From: Acidimicrobiales bacterium
Lineage (GTDB): Bacteria > Actinomycetota > Acidimicrobiia > Acidimicrobiales > Aldehydirespiratoraceae
NCBI GenBank assembly: GCA_029246685.1
Contig: JAQWMR010000016.1
Location: forward strand, 558,001-622,000
Reading direction: 5' to 3'
Length of the DNA stretch: 64,000 nucleotides
Shown: positions 1-8,956 of the stretch, piece after piece
How the letters are laid out: the number at the start of each line of letters is the position of its first letter
Numbering within the stretch: position 1 is the first letter of the stretch
Position numbers and translations under genes: made by a program
Notes under the pieces: generated by a model
What the model was told of the DNA's origin: nothing
Database searches by the model: none
What the model saw: the letters and a program-made list of their open reading frames with translations, nothing else

Positions 1-766
1 GCTGCGCCATGACTTCGAGGAGTTCATCGAGCGTCTGGGGGTTCTCCGGGAAGAAGTCCCCGTAGTCCTCCATGAACTTCTGGAAGTCGGGCTCCTCGCC
101 ATTGGCGCGCTGCTCGAGCATCGTGTTGAGCGCGGACAGCATGTCCTTCATCCGCTGCATGTCTTCGGGAGACATCTCGTTCACGCCGTCGGCGATCTGA
201 TCGAGCTGCTGCTGCATCAGTTGCTCACGCAGCTTCTCCATCAACTCCTCGAACTTCTTCTTCGCTTCTTCACTCTCGAACTCGTAGTTCTGCAAGCCCT
301 TCACCTGACCCGCAAGATCCGGCGGCAGCATGTCGAGCTCCATGTTCTTCATGGTGGCCGAGTCGCTCGCCAGCTCTTCACGACGTTCGTCGCCGGAGTC
401 GGCAGCCTGATCCACCATGTCGCCGAGCGCCTGACGCTCCTCCTCGACCACCTCGCGCAGCGCTTCGGCGATGTCGTCGAAGACCCCGCCGAGGTCGTGG
501 TTGTCGAGGATCTCCTTGCGCCGGTCGCGGAGCCGATCGAGCATCTCGCGGATGCCCTCCATCTGTCGGCCGTCCATGTCGGTCATGCCGCCCTGCATCA
601 TCTGGCGCAGGGCGTTGTTGACGTCGCCGTGGTACAGCAGGTCGTCGGCGAGTTCGTCGAAGAGGTGATCCGCATCGACCTGAAAGCCCGTCTGGCTGCC
701 GTCCCACTTCGAATAGGTGAAGTGCGGCGGTTGACGACGCTGGCGGCGGCGACGGCGGAAGACCAT
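1..766 (-). CDS. VWA-domain (CoxE-like) protein, N-terminal part only
   Basis: The frame opens with ATG at 766 and runs off the left edge, so only the first 255 residues are visible. It starts with a very basic stretch (VFRRRRRQRR) and then FTYSKWDGSQ, the opening I associate with actinobacterial VWA proteins that pair with MoxR ATPases. Residues from about 60 onward are long, charged, Met/Glu-rich and probably helical. The metal-binding VWA domain expected at the C-terminus lies outside the window. The likely partner ATPase is at 4416-5834 on the same strand, unusually separated by four other genes. Family assignment rests on the N-terminus only. Confidence 0.6.
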   Translation of the reverse strand, partial: MVFRRRRRQRRQPPHFTYSKWDGSQTGFQVDADHLFDELADDLLYHGDVNNALRQMMQGGMTDMDGRQMEGIREMLDRLRDRRKEILDNHDLGGVFDDIAEALREVVEEERQALGDMVDQAADSGDERREELASDSATMKNMELDMLPPDLAGQVKGLQNYEFESEEAKKKFEELMEKLREQLMQQQLDQIADGVNEMSPEDMQRMKDMLSALNTMLEQRANGEEPDFQKFMEDYGDFFPENPQTLDELLEVMAQ

Positions 767-838
767 GTCCGGACCCTAACGCCTCGGCACTCCGAGGGGC
801 CCACGCCGAATCCGGGTTCGCGCGTTGCTCGCGCTCTT

Positions 839-854
839 GTTAACGTTCACTAAC
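839..854. promoter_or_regulatory. Imperfect palindrome, candidate TetR operator
   Basis: The sequence GTTAACGTTCACTAAC has matching outer half-sites GTTA/TAAC and ends one base before the ATG of the TetR-family gene. No ribosome binding site precedes that ATG, so the transcript may be leaderless and the palindrome would cover the promoter. Autoregulation is common in this family; binding here is inference. Confidence 0.4.
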
Positions 855-855
855 C

Positions 856-1464
856 ATGTCTGAGGCAACCCGGCAACTCGACGCAGACGAGCCTTCGCGC
901 CGTCCGTCGAACCGACGCGAGCTGATCCTCGCAGCCGCAATCGAGCTGTTCCACGAGCGTGGCTACCCCGCGACCGGCGTCGACGACATCGGCAAGGCCG
1001 TGGACGTGAGCGGTCCGGCGATCTATCGCCACTTCTCCTCGAAGGAGGAGATCCTGCTCGAGGCGATCCAGCTCGCGGCCGACGAAGTCAACGAGGCGAA
1101 CGAGAACGCTCGAGCGACCGGCTCAGGCCCGATGGCCATCCTCGAGGGCTACGTCCGCGCCTACGTACGCGTCGCGCTGGAGCGGTCCGCCCTCATCTCC
1201 GTCTGGACGAGCGAAGCCCGTCACCTCTCTTCGCAGCGCCGCTCCCCCATGACCCGGCGACTCCGTGCCTGGACCACGGAATGGAACGACGAACTCTGCA
1301 AGGTCCGTCCCGAACTGAGCGACAAGGACGCCCGAGTCCTTGTCGCCGGCGCGCTGGGCCTCATCACGGCCACTGCGACCGCGGACCTCGACGCCGACAG
1401 TCTCGAAGACCGCATCACCGCGATGGCGATGTCCACGCTCGCGGCGCCCACCTTTCCCACCTGA
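856..1464 (+). CDS. TetR/AcrR-family transcriptional regulator
   Basis: A 202-residue protein with the classic N-terminal TetR helix-turn-helix at about residues 20-65 (RELILAAAIELFHERGY, then GVDDIGKAVDVSGPAIYRHF). The ligand-binding C-terminal half is all helical and gives no clue to the effector. The ATG at 856 has almost no leader and sits directly behind a palindrome, which suggests leaderless transcription and self-repression. The next gene, 15 bases downstream on the same strand, encodes a MaoC-type hydratase, so the regulator may respond to an acyl-CoA or sterol-like intermediate. That target is inference. Confidence 0.88.
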   Translation: MSEATRQLDADEPSRRPSNRRELILAAAIELFHERGYPATGVDDIGKAVDVSGPAIYRHFSSKEEILLEAIQLAADEVNEANENARATGSGPMAILEGYVRAYVRVALERSALISVWTSEARHLSSQRRSPMTRRLRAWTTEWNDELCKVRPELSDKDARVLVAGALGLITATATADLDADSLEDRITAMAMSTLAAPTFPT

Positions 1465-1479
1465 CCAACAGGAGACGCA

Positions 1480-2319
1480 ATGCCCATCAACCCAGATGCC
1501 GTCGGCAACTCCGGCGCCGAGGCCGCAATCAACTGGTCCTCGAAGGACAGCCTGCTCTACGCCCTCGGCGTCGGCGCGGGCATCACCGACCCGACCGGGT
1601 TCGAGCTCGAGTTCACCACCGAGAACTCGAAGGACACCGCGCAGCGGGCGCTCCCCACACAGGTCGTGGTGATGGGTGCGGGCGGCATGCCGGAGTTCGG
1701 CGACTTCGACCTTGCCGCCCTGCTCCACGGTGAGCAGGCCATCGAACTCCATCAGACCGTGCCCGCCGAAGGCAGTGCCGTCGGCTCCGGCAAGGTCGCC
1801 GCGATCTACGACAAGGGCAAAGCAGCGCTCGTTCGCCTCGAGACGACCGTGAACGACACCGACGGCAACCCGTTGTGGACGTCGCGTAGCGGGCTGTTCA
1901 TTTCCGGCGAAGGCGGCTGGGGTGGCGACCGCGGCCCGGCGAGCGACTGGGCGCTGCCCGACCGCGACGCCGATCAGGTGATCAGTTACAGCACCCGTGA
2001 CGATCAGGCGCTGCTGTACCGCCTCAACGGCGATCGCAACCCGCTCCATTCCGATCCGACCTTCGCCTCGATGGCGGGCTTCGACAAGCCGATCCTGCAC
2101 GGCCTTTGCACGTTCGGATTCACCGGTCGTGCCCTGCTGCACGGACTCTGCGGTTCGGATCCCGACCTCTTCGGCTCGATGGGCGGTCGGTTCAAGTCGC
2201 CGGTGATGCCGGGCGAGACGCTCGACGTCCACATGTGGAACGAGGGCAACCAGGCGCTCTTCCAGACCCGGGTCGGCGACCGCGTCGTCTTCGACGCCGG
2301 TGTCTTCACCAACCGCTGA
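1480..2319 (+). CDS. MaoC-like (R)-specific enoyl-CoA hydratase 2
   Basis: The 279-residue length fits double-hotdog hydratase 2 proteins, which add water to trans-2-enoyl-CoA to give (R)-3-hydroxyacyl-CoA in side-chain or fatty acid beta-oxidation. The hydratase 2 motif is clear at about residues 180-205: YRLNGDRNPLHSDPTFA, with the Asp and His that act as the catalytic pair, followed by GFDKPILHGLCTFG. The N-terminal half is the degenerate hotdog repeat. An AGGAG site lies seven bases before the ATG. It follows the TetR gene directly and overlaps the next gene by 20 bases, so the three may be co-transcribed. Confidence 0.9.
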   Translation: MPINPDAVGNSGAEAAINWSSKDSLLYALGVGAGITDPTGFELEFTTENSKDTAQRALPTQVVVMGAGGMPEFGDFDLAALLHGEQAIELHQTVPAEGSAVGSGKVAAIYDKGKAALVRLETTVNDTDGNPLWTSRSGLFISGEGGWGGDRGPASDWALPDRDADQVISYSTRDDQALLYRLNGDRNPLHSDPTFASMAGFDKPILHGLCTFGFTGRALLHGLCGSDPDLFGSMGGRFKSPVMPGETLDVHMWNEGNQALFQTRVGDRVVFDAGVFTNR

Positions 2320-3505
2320 CTTTCGCTGGGGCGTCACGTCGTCGTCCGTTTCGGCGGAGGGCGTGGCGCCGCACGCGGACTGGTCGGAGTGGGAGCGCGA
2401 CGGCCGCGCCCCGCGATCCGGCGACGGCTATGGCATCCATGCGGACTATCGCGACGACGTCGTGCAGTTCTCGGAGCTGGGATGCACGGATTGGCGCGTC
2501 ACCATCGAGTGGGCCCGGATCGAACCCGAGGAAGGGCGCATCGACAACGACGCGTTGGATCAATACCGCGACATCCTCGCCGCGGGTCGCGACGCCGGGC
2601 TACGCAACTGGTTGACGCTGCACCACACCAGTCTTCCGGGCTGGTACCTCGACGACGAGGGCGGGCACCGCGACGCTCGTGCCCGGGGTCGTTTCTGGGC
2701 CCGCCATGTCGATCGCGTCGCGGAGCAACTGGATGAGTTCGCGGATGGCTTCATCCCGATCGACGACCCGATCGGCTGGGCACTCCGTGGTTACGGCATG
2801 GGCACCCGCCCGCCCGGGCTCACTGATCCGGTCCGCATGCGTGAGGCGATCGAAGGCGCTGTGCTGGCGACGCACGACGCGATCCGTCTGCTCTCGTCCG
2901 GCCGCCAAGCCGTGGCGACTGCCTGGCGGGCCGATCCGGTCCACGCATTGGCGCAGGACGACGGGCGGATACCCTTTGAAGCCCAACAAGGCGCCCGCCG
3001 CTGGGACGAGCTGCTCTGGGGCACCTGGTTGCGCGCCCACGCCAACGGCATGCTCGAAATCGACGGGCGCGCCCCAAGAGAGGTCCCATCGTTCGTGACC
3101 GGCGTGGACGCCGTCGGGATCGTCCACGACCACCCGCTCGGCGTCGGCCCGGAAGGAGGCCTCGACGCGTGGCCACCGCGAGATCGCCGCGATGCGAGTG
3201 GCTTCGTTCCGGTACCCGACGAACTCGCCGAAGCGATCCACCGAACCCATGAGGCACTCCCGGACCACGACCTGATGGTGGTCGGGCACGGCATCCCGAG
3301 CGACGACGACGCATGGCACGACGATCTCGTCGCTCGCAGCCTCTTACACGTCCGCGACGCCGCATCTGATGCCCGGCTCGTGGGCTACTTCCACGACGCC
3401 GGAGTCGACGGCTACGAGTGGAAGAAGGGGTTCGAAGCGCCTCGCGGGCTCTTGCGCCGGGACCGCAGCCGCCGGCCGGCAGCGTCGACGTTCGCCTCGC
3501 GCTAA
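2300..3505 (+). CDS. GH1-family-like protein lacking both catalytic glutamates
   Basis: A 401-residue protein that follows the beta-glucosidase (GH1) fold from end to end: FRWGVTSSS at the start, WRVTIEWARIEP near residue 65, TLHHTSLPGW near 106, and GYFHDAGVDGYEW followed by GLL near the C-terminus. The acid/base motif NEP is IDDP here (residues 154-157), and the nucleophile motif TENG is VGHG (residues 328-331), so both catalytic carboxylates appear absent. It starts at GTG 2300 inside the end of the MaoC gene, and its TAA overlaps the TAG of the convergent methyltransferase. It may bind a glycan or be inactive; a retaining glucosidase role is unlikely. Confidence 0.75.
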   Translation: MSSPTADFRWGVTSSSVSAEGVAPHADWSEWERDGRAPRSGDGYGIHADYRDDVVQFSELGCTDWRVTIEWARIEPEEGRIDNDALDQYRDILAAGRDAGLRNWLTLHHTSLPGWYLDDEGGHRDARARGRFWARHVDRVAEQLDEFADGFIPIDDPIGWALRGYGMGTRPPGLTDPVRMREAIEGAVLATHDAIRLLSSGRQAVATAWRADPVHALAQDDGRIPFEAQQGARRWDELLWGTWLRAHANGMLEIDGRAPREVPSFVTGVDAVGIVHDHPLGVGPEGGLDAWPPRDRRDASGFVPVPDELAEAIHRTHEALPDHDLMVVGHGIPSDDDAWHDDLVARSLLHVRDAASDARLVGYFHDAGVDGYEWKKGFEAPRGLLRRDRSRRPAASTFASR

Positions 3506-4382
3506 GCCGCGTCTGGGCGCGGCTTCAGCAGCTGGTGACCGTTCACGCCGAAGTCATCGAGGCGGAATCCGTCGGCGTCCAGGGCGACGTCGCCCTTCGT
3601 CACCGAGATGAAACTCTTGTTGATCGAGATGTCCGCGACCGTGCCGCTCTGGCCGCCCGCCAGGACCACCAGCTCGAGGACCAGCCTCGTGAGACTCACG
3701 CGGTCCGTGCGGGGGCGGTCCTCCGGCGGTTTCGCGAACGCGGCTTTGGCTCGCTCATGGTGCGCCGAAGAGGGGTCGCGCAACGCGATGCGCACGGCAT
3801 CGGCCATTGCGACATCGGCCTCCCAGTCCTCGATGACATAGCACCCCCGGGGGTGAAGACGCGGGAACAAGGTCTCGAACGAGGCGCGGGTCGGCCAGTA
3901 GGAGTGGAAGCGTCGTCGATAACGAGGTCGATCGGTTCGCCCGCGAACTCGGTGTCGACGATCTCGGCCACGCGAGCCCGATCGCCCTGGTCGACGCCGA
4001 AGAACGGCCGGAGGCGATCCGCGAACCCATGCGCTCTCGCGAAGTCATCGAGCGCCACGAGCGGGGTCGGCTCGCTGTCCAACGTCACGAGCATGACCGG
4101 GTCGGCCCACAGCGCGAGCAGCGCCGCGCTGCCGCCCTCCGCGATCCCGAGCTCCAGCACCCGCCCACCGTGCGCGAACTCGGCAAGCTCGCGATAACGC
4201 TCGATGAGATGCATCGGTTTGAGGATGTAGAAACGGTCCGGCGCGGATTCGGCGACGTACCCGGAGACGAACTCCACACCGTCCACGACCAGGCTCTCGC
4301 CGGTGAAGATGTTCTCGATGACGTGCTGACCGCCGAATGCCTCGCTCAGAAGCTTGAGGTTGTCGGGTCGACGCTCGTCCAT
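3502..4382 (-). pseudogene. Class I SAM-dependent methyltransferase, frameshifted
   Basis: Reading from ATG 4382, the protein has a SAM-binding segment (GGRVLELGIAEGGSAALLAL) and then DLVIDDAS, after which the frame turns to nonsense. A second frame resumes with SYWPTRASFETLFPRLHP, then GCYVIEDWE, and continues to TAG at 3502. Adding one base near 3906 would restore a continuous DDASH-type methyltransferase of about 293 residues. The two halves therefore belong to one gene interrupted by a 1-nt deletion, either a real mutation or a sequence error. The substrate is unknown. Its stop overlaps that of the convergent GH1-like gene. Confidence 0.75.
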
Positions 4383-4415
4383 CCCGTCGAAGTGTGCTGA
4401 CGCTCCTTGGGCGCG

Positions 4416-5834
4416 TCAGCTGCGCGCGCGGAACTGAGCCTTTTGGCCCCCACCGTCCTTGTTGAGGCGCTTCGAGAGATGCAGTCCTTCCAAGACGAGC
4501 TCGACCGCGCTGGCGATCATCGCCGGCGACTCGGCATCGCCCGGATCCTCCTCCGAGAGGAGCGCCTTCACGGGCGTGGCCATGGCCGGGATCGCCTCGA
4601 GTAGCGATGCGTAGGCATCGTCCGTGACGTCCTCGCCCGTGTCGACGACGACGTCGCCGTCGAATGCGTCGACGACGGCGCGGTGCGAGTCCGGCGACAC
4701 GCGCTCCTTGAAGACTGCGAGCGTGGCGGCCCGAACGAGGTTCTCGAGGATCTCGTGGTCCCGCCCCTCGTCGAGCGTCTCGATCTCGATCTTGCCGGAG
4801 GTGGACGCGGGCAGCGCGTCGAGGTCGACAACGCGCGGCACCACATGGGTGGCACCCGAGCGCAAGCTCCGACGTACCGCGTTGGCGGTCATCACCTCGG
4901 TGTTGGATATGGACAGACGAACCGAGACACCGGAGCGCTGGTTGATCTGCTGACTGGCCCGCGCCGCGTGGCTGATGTTGGCGCAGATCTCGGTCATGAA
5001 CGACGGCACGGCGACCTCGACACCCTCAATCGTGGGCATCTCGGCCTCCTGCTCGACGATCGCCACCTCGGTGTCGATGTCGAGCGGGTAGTGCGTGCGG
5101 ATCTGCGATCCGAAGCGGTCCTTCAGCGGCGTGATGAGCCGCCCACGGTTGGTGTAGTCCTCCGGGTTCGCGGACGCAACGAGCATGACGTCGAGCGGCA
5201 GCCGGACCTTGTGGCCACGGATCTGCACATCACGTTCCTCGAGCACGTTGAGCAGACCGACCTGGATGCGCTCGGCCAGATCAGGCAGCTCGTTCATCGC
5301 GAAGATGCCGCGGTTGGTCCGGGGAACCAGGCCGTAGTGGAGCACGAGTTCGTCCGAGAGGTAGCGGCCTTCGGCGATCTTGATGGGGTCGACCTCGCCG
5401 ATCAGGTCAGCGATGGCGGTGTCAGGAGTGGCGAGCTTCTCGCCGTATCGCTCATCACGATGCACCCATGAAACGGCCGTGTCGTCACCGTGCTCAGCGA
5501 CCAGATCGCGGGCGTACCGAGAGATCGGCGCGTACGGGTCGTCGTTGATCTCGGAGCCCGCGACGATCGGCATCCACTCGTCCAACAGGCCGGTGAGACC
5601 GCGGATGATGCGGGTCTTCGCCTGGCCGCGCTCACCCAGAAAGATGATGTCGTGGCCGGCGATAAGCGCGTTCTCGAGCTGGGGTGTGACGGTGTTCTCG
5701 TAGCCGAGAACCTCAGGGAACAGGGGCTCGCCTGAACGGATCCGGGCGACGGCGTTGGTGCGGATCTCCTCGCGGAGGGGAACGGACTGCCAACCGCTGT
5801 CACGGAGGGCCCCGAGGGTCTCTGGTCTCGACAT
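4416..5834 (-). CDS. MoxR-type AAA+ ATPase (sigma-54-interacting/Mg-chelatase-like)
   Basis: A 472-residue ATPase starting at ATG 5834. The Walker A region is degenerate (FLGERGQAKT, near residue 75), as in this actinobacterial MoxR subgroup. A sensor/Walker B region follows (GIFAMNELPDL) and then LLNVLEERDVQIRG and VMLVASANPEDYTNRG. Such proteins remodel or insert cofactors into partner proteins together with VWA-domain proteins. The probable partner begins at 766 on the same strand. The open frame extends upstream of 5834, but that part is antisense to the GH2-like gene, so I start at the first ATG of the conserved region. Confidence 0.85.
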   Translation of the reverse strand: MSRPETLGALRDSGWQSVPLREEIRTNAVARIRSGEPLFPEVLGYENTVTPQLENALIAGHDIIFLGERGQAKTRIIRGLTGLLDEWMPIVAGSEINDDPYAPISRYARDLVAEHGDDTAVSWVHRDERYGEKLATPDTAIADLIGEVDPIKIAEGRYLSDELVLHYGLVPRTNRGIFAMNELPDLAERIQVGLLNVLEERDVQIRGHKVRLPLDVMLVASANPEDYTNRGRLITPLKDRFGSQIRTHYPLDIDTEVAIVEQEAEMPTIEGVEVAVPSFMTEICANISHAARASQQINQRSGVSVRLSISNTEVMTANAVRRSLRSGATHVVPRVVDLDALPASTSGKIEIETLDEGRDHEILENLVRAATLAVFKERVSPDSHRAVVDAFDGDVVVDTGEDVTDDAYASLLEAIPAMATPVKALLSEEDPGDAESPAMIASAVELVLEGLHLSKRLNKDGGGQKAQFRARS

Positions 5835-5900
5835 GGCGGCGACCCTACCTTCAAGCACCACCAGACGAACAAGCGTCCCGACACCACTAGCCTTCCGCCC

Positions 5901-8006
5901 ATGGATCTGTCGGGCGAGTGGCGGGCCGCACCGGCCACCGAGGAGCTCCGGCGCACGTTCCACGAACCAGAGCTCGACGACCGGGCCTGGTCTCCCATCG
6001 CGGTGCCGGGGCACTGGTCGACGATTGCCGGGCTCGAGGCAGCCCGCTCGGTCCTGCATCGAACCTCGTTCGACCTTGCGCCGGCACCGGAGGGACGCCG
6101 TCGGTGGCTCTGCCTCGACGGCATCGCCCAGCAAGGCGACGTGTGGCTCGACGGCGGGTACGTCGGCGACACCGAAGGGTACTTCGTTCCCCATCGGTTC
6201 GAGATCACCGACCTCCTGGATGATCGCGAGCACCACGTCCTCGGCGTCGACGTCAACTGCAGTCGGTTCGGCGACGCCGACAACCGCACGAACACAATGG
6301 GTGCGGTGCTCGATCCGGAACTCACCGGCGCGGCGGGGGCGAACCCGGGCGGCGTCTGGGGTGCCGTCTACATCCACGAGACCGGGACGGTAGCGATCCG
6401 GTTCTTCCGCGCGATCTGTCTCGATGCCAACCCCACTCGAGCGCGCATGTCCATGCGCTGTGTCTTCGATGCACCGGACGGCGGCCCGATCACCCTGCGC
6501 ACCCGTGTCGCCGGACACGAGCACGAGCACGTGCATGCCGCCGCGGCCGGCGAGAACCGCGTGGAGTGGACGTTCGACGTCCCGGCCCCTGAACTGTGGT
6601 GGCCTCACCAGCTCGGTGAACAACCACTCAGCGATCTGCGCTGCGACGTTCTCGCCAACGGCGAGATCCACGACCATCGCTCGGTGCGGGTCGGGTTCCG
6701 CTCCGTCGAGATGAAGAACTGGACGCTGCGAGTCAACGGTAAACCGTTGTTCCTGAAGGGCGTCGGCATGCTGCCGACCACACCTCGCCCGGGGGATGCC
6801 ACGCCGCAACAAGTCGCCGGCGACGTCGGCGCGGCCCGCGAGGCCGGGCTCGACCTGATCCGGGTCATCGCCCACATCGCTCGACCGGAGCTCTACGACG
6901 CGGCGGATGAGCTCGGCGTTCTGGTGTGGCAGGACATGCCGCTGCGTGGGGTGATGGCCCGAGGCGTGCGAAGCCAGGCCACCAGGCAGGCTCGCGAGGC
7001 GGTCGATCTTCTCGCGCACCATCCATCTGTCGCGATCTGGTGTGCCCACGACGAGCCGTTCCGGCGCCCCGAGCCGCCGACCGCGACTCCGCCGGTGATG
7101 ACCCAGCAGAAGCCATCGTGGAACCGCGACGTGCTCGACCGGTCGGTCAAGCGCGTCCTCACCCGTACTGACGGGTCCCGCCCGGTCATCCCGCACACCG
7201 CCGTCCCGCCCCACTTCCCCTCCCTCGACGGCACCACGAGTCATCTGTGGTTCGGCTGGCACGACGGCCGGGCAGCCGATCTTGCTCCGGCGGTCGCTCG
7301 ACTCCCTCGCATGGCCCGCTTCGTGACCGCGTTCGGGGCGGCGTCCGTGACCGACGGGACGGACATCGTGATGGACCCCCGCTGGCCCGCGATCGACTGG
7401 GACGGCCTCGCGGCACGCACTGGTGCGAGAGCGGCGAGCCTGCACCATCTCGTCCCACCGAACGGCGTTGCCGACGGCAACACGTGGGCCACGCTCACGC
7501 AGGCGGCGCAAGCCGAAGTCGTGAAGACGAGCATCGAGCTCCTGCGCCGGCTCAAGTACCAACCCACGGGCGGGTTCGTGCAGTTCTACCTCGCCGATGC
7601 GTCGCCGGAAGGTGGTTTCGGCGTGCTCGACCACGAGCGTCAACCGAAGCCCGCGTGGCAGGCGATGGTCGACGCATGTCGGCCGGTCATCGTCGTTGCG
7701 GACCCGCTGCCGGCGGTCGTCCACCGCGGCGAGGCGGTCCAGTTCGCCGTTCACGTGATCTCTGATCGTCGAGACCAACTCGCCGACGCGGTTGTCCGCG
7801 CGACAGTCAGCGCGCACGGCACCGGCGACGAGGTCATCGAGGAACGTAGCCAGGCGTGGGGAGGCGACATCGCCGCGGACGAATGCGCACGCATCGGCGA
7901 CACCTCGTTCATCGTCCCCGATGGCGCAACCCGGATCGTGGTCGATCTCGAGCTCACGGCGGCCGACATCTCGCGGACCAACCGCTACCACGCACCCGTC
8001 CGCTAG
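5901..8006 (+). CDS. GH2-family-like protein (beta-mannosidase/galactosidase fold), nucleophile missing
   Basis: A 701-residue protein with GH2 architecture: an N-terminal jelly roll (MDLSGEW, later GDVWLDGGYVG), an immunoglobulin-like middle ending in WWPHQLGEQPL, and a TIM barrel from VNGKPLFLKGVGMLPT at about 278. The acid/base loop HPSVAIWCAHDEP retains Glu385, although the usual Asn before it is Asp. The nucleophile motif, usually SEFG, reads TAFG with Ala477, so hydrolysis by the standard mechanism looks impossible. There is no signal peptide. It could be a carbohydrate-binding pseudoenzyme or use another mechanism. A transporter gene begins at its stop codon. Confidence 0.8.
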   Translation: MDLSGEWRAAPATEELRRTFHEPELDDRAWSPIAVPGHWSTIAGLEAARSVLHRTSFDLAPAPEGRRRWLCLDGIAQQGDVWLDGGYVGDTEGYFVPHRFEITDLLDDREHHVLGVDVNCSRFGDADNRTNTMGAVLDPELTGAAGANPGGVWGAVYIHETGTVAIRFFRAICLDANPTRARMSMRCVFDAPDGGPITLRTRVAGHEHEHVHAAAAGENRVEWTFDVPAPELWWPHQLGEQPLSDLRCDVLANGEIHDHRSVRVGFRSVEMKNWTLRVNGKPLFLKGVGMLPTTPRPGDATPQQVAGDVGAAREAGLDLIRVIAHIARPELYDAADELGVLVWQDMPLRGVMARGVRSQATRQAREAVDLLAHHPSVAIWCAHDEPFRRPEPPTATPPVMTQQKPSWNRDVLDRSVKRVLTRTDGSRPVIPHTAVPPHFPSLDGTTSHLWFGWHDGRAADLAPAVARLPRMARFVTAFGAASVTDGTDIVMDPRWPAIDWDGLAARTGARAASLHHLVPPNGVADGNTWATLTQAAQAEVVKTSIELLRRLKYQPTGGFVQFYLADASPEGGFGVLDHERQPKPAWQAMVDACRPVIVVADPLPAVVHRGEAVQFAVHVISDRRDQLADAVVRATVSAHGTGDEVIEERSQAWGGDIAADECARIGDTSFIVPDGATRIVVDLELTAADISRTNRYHAPVR

Positions 8007-8902
8007 TGGAGGGCGTGAAGAGACGACAATCGGGCTGGTCACCGAACACGCTCGCCTGCATCTACATGACGGTCGGCACGCTCGGCTACGTCGTCAACGA
8101 CGGACTGATCCGCGTCGCGACCGAGGATGGGCTCGACGTGTACCAGGCGTTGTTCCTGCGCAGCATCGCGCTCACCGCGGTCTTCGCGTTCTTCAGCACC
8201 CGCCGCCGGGAGTTCTCGGGCGTCGACTTCCGGCAACGACCGCTCGTCGTCCGAGTCGGCGCCGAGCTCGTCGGTGCGGCCTTGTTCTTTGCCGCCCTCG
8301 TGAACATCGAGTTCGCGAACGCGCAGACAATTCTCATGCTCGTGCCGTTCGCGGTGACCGCGGCGGCCGCCCTCTTCCTCGGTGAACGGGTCAGCCGGGC
8401 GCAGTACGTCGTCGTCGTGCTGGGATTCGTCGGCGTGCTTGTCGTCGTCCGGCCCGCCACCGATGCCTTTTCCTGGTGGTCGGTCATGGTGGTCGGCGGC
8501 GCCGCGGCCCTGGTGGTGCGCGAGTTCGCAACTCGACAGGTGAGCGAGGCCATTCCGGCCGGGGCGATCGCCACGATCACCGCGGCCGCTCTCGCCGCGC
8601 TGACCGGCGTGCTCTCGATCTTCACCGGGTGGGGCGACGTGACGGCCGATGCCTTGTTCGTTCTGGCGCTCGCGACCAGCTTCTTGTTCGTCGGCTACCT
8701 CGGCACCATCCAGACCGTGCGGGTCGGCGACCTCAGCGTGTCCTCCCCATTTCGCTATACGGCGGTGCTCGGCGCAGTGGTCGTCGGACAGCTCTTCTTC
8801 GACGAAACGCCGGATATCATTACGGGTATTGGATGTCTCGTGATCGTGATTTCGGGTGTCGCAGCGATTCAGCTGGAGCGACGAGCCGAAGTGGGCCGCT
8901 GA
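8006..8902 (+). CDS. EamA/DMT-family transporter
   Basis: A 298-residue integral membrane protein with about ten hydrophobic helices arranged as two EamA repeats. The second half begins near FSWWSVMVVGGAAALVV. Conserved features include the end-of-repeat segment ALFLGERVSRAQYV, followed by GFVGVLVVVRP, and near the C-terminus LGAVVVGQLFFDETPD. Family members export or import small metabolites; the substrate cannot be read from sequence. I use GTG 8006, which overlaps the TAG of the GH2-like gene; a second GTG at 8015 is an alternative. The coupling suggests it moves something connected with the glycosidase-like protein, but that is inference. Confidence 0.85.
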   Translation: MEGVKRRQSGWSPNTLACIYMTVGTLGYVVNDGLIRVATEDGLDVYQALFLRSIALTAVFAFFSTRRREFSGVDFRQRPLVVRVGAELVGAALFFAALVNIEFANAQTILMLVPFAVTAAAALFLGERVSRAQYVVVVLGFVGVLVVVRPATDAFSWWSVMVVGGAAALVVREFATRQVSEAIPAGAIATITAAALAALTGVLSIFTGWGDVTADALFVLALATSFLFVGYLGTIQTVRVGDLSVSSPFRYTAVLGAVVVGQLFFDETPDIITGIGCLVIVISGVAAIQLERRAEVGR

Positions 8903-8956
8903 AGACCAAGCGCAGTACCGTGCGCCAGTACTCGCGTGACAAGAAAGTGCACAGCA

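Noticed and set aside
5835..8042. Upstream extension of the MoxR frame to more than 1200 codons
   Set aside because: The added part is antisense to the GH2-like gene and has no conserved sequence; MoxR similarity begins at ATG 5834.
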